DNA of 64,000 nucleotides from the NCBI GenBank assembly GCA_963715815.1, contig OY970278.1, positions 496,001 to 560,000 of the forward strand, written 5' to 3'. The position numbers were made by a program, and so were the translations under genes. The notes below the pieces were generated by a model. The model saw nothing but the letters and a program-made list of their open reading frames with translations. It was not told where the DNA came from and searched no databases. Below, piece after piece: positions 58,595 through 64,000 of the stretch. The DNA is from JAFAMS01 sp963715815. Its GTDB lineage: Bacteria > Vulcanimicrobiota > Vulcanimicrobiia > Vulcanimicrobiales > Vulcanimicrobiaceae. Within the stretch, counting starts at the first letter, position 1; the number at the start of each line of letters is the position of its first letter.

Positions 58595-61225
58595 ATGAAC
58601 GCAGACCGCATGACACAACGCGTCCAGGAAGCGCTAAATTCGGCGTACACCCGGGCGCTGGCGGAACACAACCCGCAGACGACCCCCGAGCATCTGCTCG
58701 CAGCCTTACTCGACCAAGACGAGGGCATCGCTCCGGCGATCCTCGAGAAGGCTAACGTCGACGTAGCCGCGCTACGGCGCGCCGCCGACGTCGCGATCGG
58801 TCGTCTACCGCGGTTGTCAGGCTCGAACGCCGACAACGCCCAGGTCACGGTCTCGCCCGGAATTCCGCGTGTCTTCACGCAGGCGGAAGCCGAAGCCAAG
58901 CAGCTCGGCGACGAGTTCACCTCGGTCGAGCACTTGCTTCTGGCACTTGTCGATGCGAACACGGACGCGGCGAAAGTTCTCCGCGATGCCGGCGTGACGC
59001 GCGACAAGCTGCTCGTCGCTTTGCGCACAATCCGGGGCAATCAGCGTGTTACGACGCAAAATCCCGAGGGCACGTATCAGACCCTCGAGCGCTACGGTCG
59101 CGATCTCACGAAAGCCGCAGCGCAGGGGAAGCTCGACCCTGTTATCGGACGCGACGATGAGATCCGTCGCGTCATCCAAGTTCTATCGCGCCGGACGAAA
59201 AACAATCCGGTGCTCGTCGGCGAGCCGGGTGTGGGCAAAACGGCGATCGTCGAGGGACTCGCGCAGCGCATCGTGCGCGGCGACGTCCCTGAAGGCCTCA
59301 AAGATAAAAAGGTCATCACGATCGACATGGGCTCGCTGATCGCCGGCGCAAAATATCGGGGCGAATTCGAAGAACGCCTCAAGGCCGTGCTCAAAGAGAT
59401 CACGAGCGCGAACGGGCAGGTCATTCCGTTTATCGATGAGCTGCACACGGTCGTCGGCGCAGGCAAAGCCGAAGGCTCGATGGATGCCGGCAATCTGCTC
59501 AAGCCGATGCTGGCGCGTGGCGAGCTGCACATGATCGGTGCGACGACGCTTGACGAGTATCGTAAGTACATCGAGAAAGACGCTGCGCTCGAGCGGCGTT
59601 TCGCAATGGTTATGGTCGATCAACCCTCGGTTGACGACACGATCTCGATTCTGCGCGGTCTCAAAGAGCGCTACGAAGTCCACCACGGCGTGCGGATCAA
59701 AGATTCCGCGCTCGTCGCCGCGGCGATTCTTTCGAACCGCTACATTTCCGACCGTTTCTTGCCCGATAAAGCCATCGATCTTGTCGACGAGTCTGCGGCA
59801 AAGCTGCGCACCGAGATTGATTCGATGCCGCAGGAGATCGACGAGATTTCTCGCCGCCAAATGCAGCTCGAGATCGAACGTGAAGCGCTCAAGCGCGAAA
59901 CAGACGACGGCAGCAAAGCACGTCTTGTGAAGATCGAAGCCGAGATCGCTGCGCTGCGCGCCGAGGGCGATGAGATGCGCGCGCGATGGAGCAACGAGAA
60001 AACGCAAGTCGTCAAGCTGCGCGAGCTGCGCGAGAAGATCGACGTGGCCAAGCGCGAGATCGATCAAGCTGAACGCGCCTACGATCTCAACAAAGCAGCC
60101 GAGCTTCGCTACGGCACATTGGCATCGCTGGAGAAGCAGCTGAAGAGCGAAGAAAGCACGCTCGACGGCAAGCCGCGCTTGCTCAAAGAAGAAGTCGACG
60201 AAGAAGACATCGCTGAAGTCGTTAGCAAGTGGACCGGAATTCCGGTCAGCAAGCTGCTCGAGGGCGAGATCCAAAAGCTCCTCAAGCTCGATGAAGAGCT
60301 GCACAAGCGCGTCATCGGTCAAGACGAAGCCGTCACGGCCGTTGCCGAAGCGATCGTTCGCGCGCGTTCAGGTCTTTCGGATCCGAATCGCCCGATCGGT
60401 TCGTTCATCTTCCTTGGTCCGACCGGGGTCGGTAAGACCGAGCTTGCGCGCGCACTAGCTGAATATTTGTTCGATGACGAACGCAACATGATTCGCATCG
60501 ACATGTCGGAGTACGGCGAGCGTCATTCGGTCGCACGTATGATCGGCGCGCCGCCGGGTTATGTCGGTTACGACGAGGGTGGACAGTTAACCGAAGCCGT
60601 GCGGCGCAAGCCATTCTCGGTCGTGCTCTTCGACGAGATCGAAAAGGCGCACTCGGATGTGTTCAACGTCTTCTTGCAGATTCTCGACGAAGGCCGTCTC
60701 ACCGACGGACAGGGGCGCCTGGTCGATTTTCGCAACGTGATTTTGATCATGACCTCGAATATCGGAAGCCACCGGATCCTCGACTATCATGGCGGGGTCG
60801 ACGATGCCGCGTATGCGGTCATGCGCGCAACGGTGCTCGACGAGCTGCGTCAGCACTTCCGTCCGGAGTTTCTCAATCGCGTCGATGAGACCGTGGTCTT
60901 CCATGCGCTCACCGAAGACGAGCTCAAGACGATCGTTGACATTCAGATCGAGCGCGTGCAGAAGCGTCTCGACGACCGGCGCATCAAGCTGGAAGTCTCC
61001 GACGCCGCGAAGCGGCATCTCGTCAAAGTCGGATACGATCCGGCATACGGTGCGCGTCCGTTGAAGCGGACGATTCAAAAGGAACTGGAGACGCCGCTTG
61101 GGCGGAAGATTCTGGCCGGCGAAATTCGCGACGGTCAGAGCGTGAGTGTTGGGTTCGACGAGAATCGCGGCGAACTGACGTTCATGGTCATTCCGACGAC
61201 GGTTGCCGAAATCGTCCGCGCCTAG
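58595..61225 (+). CDS. clpB: ATP-dependent disaggregase ClpB
   Basis: The 876-residue AAA+ chaperone has N-domain repeats (LAEHNPQTTPEHLLAALL, GDEFTSVEHLLLALVD), AAA1 Walker A GEPGVGKT near 209 with FIDELHTVVGAG, and a middle coiled coil of about 400-530. The coiled coil distinguishes it from ClpA/C. AAA2 has GPTGVGKTELARALAEYLF near 608 and VLFDEIEKAHSDVFNVFLQ, followed by the C-terminal D2 small domain. It rescues aggregated proteins with DnaK. The CIRCE element abuts its start. The pcaH gene begins at the base after its stop. Confidence 0.97.
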   Translation: MNADRMTQRVQEALNSAYTRALAEHNPQTTPEHLLAALLDQDEGIAPAILEKANVDVAALRRAADVAIGRLPRLSGSNADNAQVTVSPGIPRVFTQAEAEAKQLGDEFTSVEHLLLALVDANTDAAKVLRDAGVTRDKLLVALRTIRGNQRVTTQNPEGTYQTLERYGRDLTKAAAQGKLDPVIGRDDEIRRVIQVLSRRTKNNPVLVGEPGVGKTAIVEGLAQRIVRGDVPEGLKDKKVITIDMGSLIAGAKYRGEFEERLKAVLKEITSANGQVIPFIDELHTVVGAGKAEGSMDAGNLLKPMLARGELHMIGATTLDEYRKYIEKDAALERRFAMVMVDQPSVDDTISILRGLKERYEVHHGVRIKDSALVAAAILSNRYISDRFLPDKAIDLVDESAAKLRTEIDSMPQEIDEISRRQMQLEIEREALKRETDDGSKARLVKIEAEIAALRAEGDEMRARWSNEKTQVVKLRELREKIDVAKREIDQAERAYDLNKAAELRYGTLASLEKQLKSEESTLDGKPRLLKEEVDEEDIAEVVSKWTGIPVSKLLEGEIQKLLKLDEELHKRVIGQDEAVTAVAEAIVRARSGLSDPNRPIGSFIFLGPTGVGKTELARALAEYLFDDERNMIRIDMSEYGERHSVARMIGAPPGYVGYDEGGQLTEAVRRKPFSVVLFDEIEKAHSDVFNVFLQILDEGRLTDGQGRLVDFRNVILIMTSNIGSHRILDYHGGVDDAAYAVMRATVLDELRQHFRPEFLNRVDETVVFHALTEDELKTIVDIQIERVQKRLDDRRIKLEVSDAAKRHLVKVGYDPAYGARPLKRTIQKELETPLGRKILAGEIRDGQSVSVGFDENRGELTFMVIPTTVAEIVRA

Positions 61226-61894
61226 GTGCAGCCGCCCTACGATTATCCGGGCTATCGCAGCACGGAAAAGCGCGCGCCCAAACAGCCGCTCCTAAAGCTT
61301 CCGCACACGGCATCGGAGATCACCGGTCCCGGTTTCGACGAGAAATCGATCGGCCGGCCACTGACCGATCTCACGCACGCGCTCGGCGGCGAGGCGCAAG
61401 GCGAACGCATCATCGTTGCAGGCCGCGTGCTCGATGATCGCGGTGAACCGCTACGGCGCGCGCTAGTCGAAGTGTGGCAAGCGAACGCTGCTGGGCGCTA
61501 TCGCCACGATGCGGATCGGCATCCGGCTCCGCTCGATCCGCATTTCATCGGCAAAGGCTACGCGCTCACCGGCGACGATGGCGCGTTTCGTTTCATCACG
61601 ATCAAGCCGGGCCCATATCCGTGGCTCAATCATCCGAACGCATGGCGTCCCTCGCACGTACATTTTTCCGTGTTCGGTCCGGGCTTCGGCTCGCGGATCG
61701 TGACGCAGATGTATTTTCCGGGCGATCCGCTCATTCCGATCGACCCGGTGCTCAACAGCATTCCGGACGTAGGCGCGCGCGAACGGCTGGTTGCCCGCTT
61801 CGATCACGACGCGCTGAGCGAAGAAGGTTTTGCGCTTGGTTATCGCTTCGACATCGTGCTCAACGGGCGCGACGCGACACCTCGCGATAGCTGA
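61226..61894 (+). CDS. pcaH: Protocatechuate 3,4-dioxygenase beta subunit (intradiol dioxygenase)
   Basis: The 222-residue protein has GRVLDDRGEPLRRALVEVWQAN, the first Fe-binding Tyr in AAGRYRHD, GKGYALTGDDGAFRF, and YPWLNHPNAWRPSHVHFSVFG with the second Tyr and the two His ligands. It then has TQMYFPGDPLIPIDPVLNSI. It cleaves protocatechuate between the hydroxyls to beta-carboxymuconate, as an (alpha-beta) complex with the next gene product. Start GTG 61226 directly follows the clpB TAG. It overlaps nothing downstream and pcaG starts two bases later. Confidence 0.93.
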   Translation: MQPPYDYPGYRSTEKRAPKQPLLKLPHTASEITGPGFDEKSIGRPLTDLTHALGGEAQGERIIVAGRVLDDRGEPLRRALVEVWQANAAGRYRHDADRHPAPLDPHFIGKGYALTGDDGAFRFITIKPGPYPWLNHPNAWRPSHVHFSVFGPGFGSRIVTQMYFPGDPLIPIDPVLNSIPDVGARERLVARFDHDALSEEGFALGYRFDIVLNGRDATPRDS

Positions 61895-61895
61895 C

Positions 61896-62426
61896 GTGCC
61901 CGAATTCATTCCGACGGCGTCGCAAACTGCCGGACCGTTCTTTCGCGGCGCGTTGCATCGTCCCGATTGGGAAGACCTGACCGCGCATTTGAAAGGTACG
62001 CCGATCAAGATCACGGGCCGCGTCCTCGACCGTGACGGCGTCGGCGTGTTCGATGCGATGCTCGAACTCTGGCAAGCGGATGCCGAGGGACGATATGCGG
62101 ACGGACAAATTCGCGGCTTTGGCCGCGTCTGTACGAGCGAGAACGGAGAATTTACAATCACGACGGTGGTGCCGGGAGTCGTCGAAGGGCAGGCGCCGCA
62201 CATCAACGTGAGCGTGTTCGCGCGCGGTTTGCTCAAGCGGCTCGTCACCCGGATCTACTTCGCTGACCGTTCGAGCGAAAATGCGAAGGACGCGATTCTT
62301 GCGACGATCCCCGAGGGACGCCGCTCGACGATGCTCGCCCAGCCCGATGGGCACGGGCGGTACCGATTCGACATCAACCTGCAAGGGGACGGGGAGACCG
62401 TCTTCTTCGAGCCCCCTACGGGTTGA
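61896..62426 (+). CDS. pcaG: Protocatechuate 3,4-dioxygenase alpha subunit
   Basis: Starting at GTG 61896 (two bases after pcaH), the 176-residue protein opens EFIPTASQTAGPFFRGAL, the typical alpha-subunit start. It has GRVLDRDGVGVFDAMLELWQAD, GRVCTSENGEFTITTV, APHINVSVFARGLLKRLVTRI and a late DINLQGDGETVFFE. The alpha chain lacks a full iron site and completes the active centre at the interface. The stop codon lies within the TTGACA of the next promoter. Other pca pathway genes are not in the window. Confidence 0.9.
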   Translation: MPEFIPTASQTAGPFFRGALHRPDWEDLTAHLKGTPIKITGRVLDRDGVGVFDAMLELWQADAEGRYADGQIRGFGRVCTSENGEFTITTVVPGVVEGQAPHINVSVFARGLLKRLVTRIYFADRSSENAKDAILATIPEGRRSTMLAQPDGHGRYRFDINLQGDGETVFFEPPTG

Positions 62427-62452
62427 CACGGGCGCAGGCAGCCTGCTAAGGT
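62423..62452 (+). promoter_or_regulatory. Promoter of the ilvB leader
   Basis: TTGACA (62423-62428), 18-base spacer, TAAGGT (62447-62452). Transcription would start near 62459, about five bases before the leader-peptide ATG at 62464, so the leader message is nearly leaderless. The -35 overlaps the pcaG stop codon. Confidence 0.6.
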
Positions 62453-62463
62453 CGGAAGACCTT

Positions 62464-62526
62464 ATGTCAGCCCAGTCCCTTATTCTCGTCGTCCTCCTTA
62501 TTAGCCGTCCCGTGGGGATCGGTTGA
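62464..62526 (+). CDS. Branched-chain leader peptide of the ilvB attenuator
   Basis: The 20-residue ORF reads MSAQSLILVVLLISRPVGIG. Ten of its 20 residues are Leu, Ile or Val, including an unbroken LILVVLLI run, the hallmark of an ilv/leu attenuation leader. Ribosome stalling at these codons when branched-chain aminoacyl-tRNAs are scarce would favour an antiterminator over the terminator downstream. GGAAG lies five bases before the ATG. The ORF is too short for ordinary gene finding. Confidence 0.85.
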   Translation: MSAQSLILVVLLISRPVGIG

Positions 62527-62566
62527 GGTTGGCGCGTGTAAGGTAGCTGGAAACCAAACACACAAG

Positions 62567-62601
62567 CCCCTAGCCGGTCCCGGCGGGGGTTTTTGATTTT
62601 T
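62567..62601 (+). terminator. Attenuator terminator upstream of ilvB
   Basis: CCCC-TA-GCCG, loop GTCC, CGGC-GGGG forms a strong GC stem with a two-base bulge. It is followed by TTTTTGATTTTT. The hairpin lies between the leader peptide and the ilvB start, with 13 bases to the ilvB ATG, as expected for transcription attenuation. Confidence 0.85.
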
Positions 62602-62614
62602 CCTAGGGAGTTTT

Positions 62615-64000
62615 ATGTCCGCCGCAGCCACGGAAAGAACCGGATCGCAACTCGTACTGGACGCGCTAGCCGACGAAGGCGTTGACGTTGTCTTCGGATA
62701 TCCCGGCGGAACGATCATGCCGGTCTACGACGCGCTCTTCTCGGAGCGCCGCATGCGGCACATTCTCGTACGTCATGAACAGGGTGCGGCGTTTGCAGCC
62801 GGCGGGTATGCACGCTCGTCGGGCCGCGTCGGTGTCGCGATTGCGACATCCGGTCCAGGCGCAACGAACCTTCTCACGGGGCTGCTCGATGCGAACATGG
62901 ATTCCGTCCCGGTCGTTGCGATCACGGGACAAGTTCGCAGTCAGCTGATGGGAAGCGACGGATTTCAGGAAGCTGATGTCACGTCGATGGCCCAGCCGGC
63001 AACGAAGCGCGCGTTTCTCGTGCGCAACGTCGACGATATCTATCAAACGGTTCGTGACGCATTCGCGCTTGCGCGCGGTCCACGACCGGGCGCGGTGCTG
63101 GTCGATATTCCAACCGATGTTCTGAAAACCAAGACGCGCGTGCAGCCGGTGTGGGTGCCGGTTGCAGACGCCACTCCACTGCCGGCGTTTGACGAAAGAG
63201 CGATAGAGGCTGCTGCGCAACTGCTCGCATCTGCGCGCCGCCCGCTCGTCATCGCCGGCGGTGGAGTAAAATTTGGCGGCGCGACGGGTGCATTCCGCGA
63301 GTTAATGCGTCTGCTCGGCGCACCGCACACCGCGACGATCAACGCGCTCGGGTGCAGCGAGCCCAACGATCCGAAGTTTCTCGGAATGCTCGGCATGCAC
63401 GGAACGAAGCGCGCGAATCGTGCCGTCAACGCATGCGATGTCGTGCTCTCGCTCGGCATGCGCTTCGACGATCGCGTCACGGGACGCGTCGATAAGTTTG
63501 CGCAGCAGGCCGAGATTATTCACTTCGACATCGACGGCAGCGAGTTCGGAAAAGTCGTCGACCCGACGGTTGGCGTGCGCGGTTGTCTCGGTGCAACGTT
63601 GCCCGCACTCGTGAATGCGATGCGCCGCGAACCGCCGCGCACGTACTCGAAGTGGCTCGAAGAGCTTGAGGCATTTGCAAGCCCGTTGCCCGTCGATCGT
63701 TCGGAAGATGGACATCTTTCCGCGACGAGCGTCCTCGACCGGTTCTTCGCAAAAGCGCCGCGCGGTACGATCGTGACGACCGACGTCGGCCAACATCAAA
63801 TGTGGGCTGCGCAGCGGCAGAACGCTGAAAACCCGACGCGCTTCGTAACCTCGGCCGGACTCGGAGCGATGGGTTTCGGCTTGCCCTCCGCGATCGGCGC
63901 GAAGATGGCAAATCCGGATGCGACCGTGGTTGCAATCGTCGGCGACGGCGGATTCCAAATGACGATGAACGAGCTGACGACGATCAACCGCGCCGGCGCA
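62615..64000 (+). CDS. ilvB: Acetolactate synthase large subunit (cut by window end)
   Basis: All 462 visible codons are in one frame from ATG 62615, with AGGGAG upstream. Visible motifs are GYPGGTIMPVYDAL, catalytic Glu near residue 55 in VRHEQGAAFAAGGYAR, ATSGPGATNLLTGLLDA, QVRSQLMGSDGFQEAD, GMHGTKRANRAV and the thiamine-diphosphate motif GDGGFQMTMNEL near residue 443. It condenses two pyruvates, or pyruvate with 2-oxobutyrate, at the head of branched-chain amino-acid synthesis. About 100-130 residues are missing at the right edge. ilvN and ilvC probably follow outside. Confidence 0.95.
   Translation, partial: MSAAATERTGSQLVLDALADEGVDVVFGYPGGTIMPVYDALFSERRMRHILVRHEQGAAFAAGGYARSSGRVGVAIATSGPGATNLLTGLLDANMDSVPVVAITGQVRSQLMGSDGFQEADVTSMAQPATKRAFLVRNVDDIYQTVRDAFALARGPRPGAVLVDIPTDVLKTKTRVQPVWVPVADATPLPAFDERAIEAAAQLLASARRPLVIAGGGVKFGGATGAFRELMRLLGAPHTATINALGCSEPNDPKFLGMLGMHGTKRANRAVNACDVVLSLGMRFDDRVTGRVDKFAQQAEIIHFDIDGSEFGKVVDPTVGVRGCLGATLPALVNAMRREPPRTYSKWLEELEAFASPLPVDRSEDGHLSATSVLDRFFAKAPRGTIVTTDVGQHQMWAAQRQNAENPTRFVTSAGLGAMGFGLPSAIGAKMANPDATVVAIVGDGGFQMTMNELTTINRAGA

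Noticed and set aside
59183..60322. 379-codon ORF antisense to clpB
   Set aside because: Shadow of clpB, with no recognisable domain.
1..64000. CRISPR arrays, rRNA, tRNA, insertion sequences
   Set aside because: No regularly spaced repeats, no tRNA-like acceptor/T-arm pattern, and no transposase or terminal inverted repeats were seen; a tRNA scan and IS search would settle this.

Overview
The window is GC-rich, densely packed bacterial chromosome. Evidence for a diderm (outer-membrane) cell includes two predicted outer-membrane barrels (19330 and 56607), a LolA-like secreted protein and a TonB-C-like protein. The cell appears to be an aerobic heterotroph with beta-oxidation, protocatechuate ring cleavage, an oxalate/formate-type transporter and selenocysteine insertion. 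The gene mix would suit an uncultured soil or peat lineage such as Eremiobacterota/Vulcanimicrobiota. That placement is a guess from style, because no rRNA or tRNA gene was seen.

Layout. 1-9.3 kb is accessory: a 1667-residue tectonin-repeat surface protein, two unrecognised membrane/secreted proteins, then two adjacent HEPN-motif proteins in clearly AT-richer DNA. The AT-rich block ends where it cuts off a ComEC-type metallo-beta-lactamase gene. 9.6-16.7 kb holds small metabolic and repair enzymes (HExxH protease, hydrolases, RidA, MsrA), an MFS oxalate/formate-type transporter with its tiny partner, a PaaI-type thioesterase and a VOC protein. 16.7-21.5 kb is a BlaI/M56 regulatory pair with a perfect palindromic operator facing a CBM9-like/outer-membrane barrel gene. 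21.5-30.7 kb carries a frameshifted comEC, a sugar epimerase, a FUSC efflux-like protein, a diguanylate cyclase and leuS. 30.7-41.1 kb has comEA, fadD, an aminotransferase and amidohydrolase, and a PadR-led beta-oxidation operon (acyl-CoA dehydrogenase, fadJ-like, thiolase) facing a GntR/FCD regulator. 41.1-47.5 kb is a long leftward operon, tsaE-tsaB-rimI-(TonB-C-like)-yqeK-rsfS-small membrane protein-TPM-LolA-like-DUF5996. 47.5-53.4 kb has gyrA, a two-component system, a STAS-like protein and thioredoxin. 53.5-64 kb has selA-selB, an outer-membrane protein, clpB under a CIRCE element, pcaH-pcaG, and an ilvB gene (cut by the window end) behind a leader-peptide attenuator.

Two window-wide patterns matter. 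First, several otherwise intact genes are broken by apparent single-base length changes: ridA, comEC, thiolase, the MFS small subunit and probably the first HEPN gene. Three others (FUSC, selA, gyrA) lack a normal start where homology begins. This looks like residual assembly error or recent decay and should be checked before the proteins are used. Second, convergent genes usually overlap at their stop codons, four pairs by exactly one shared CTAG or TTAA.
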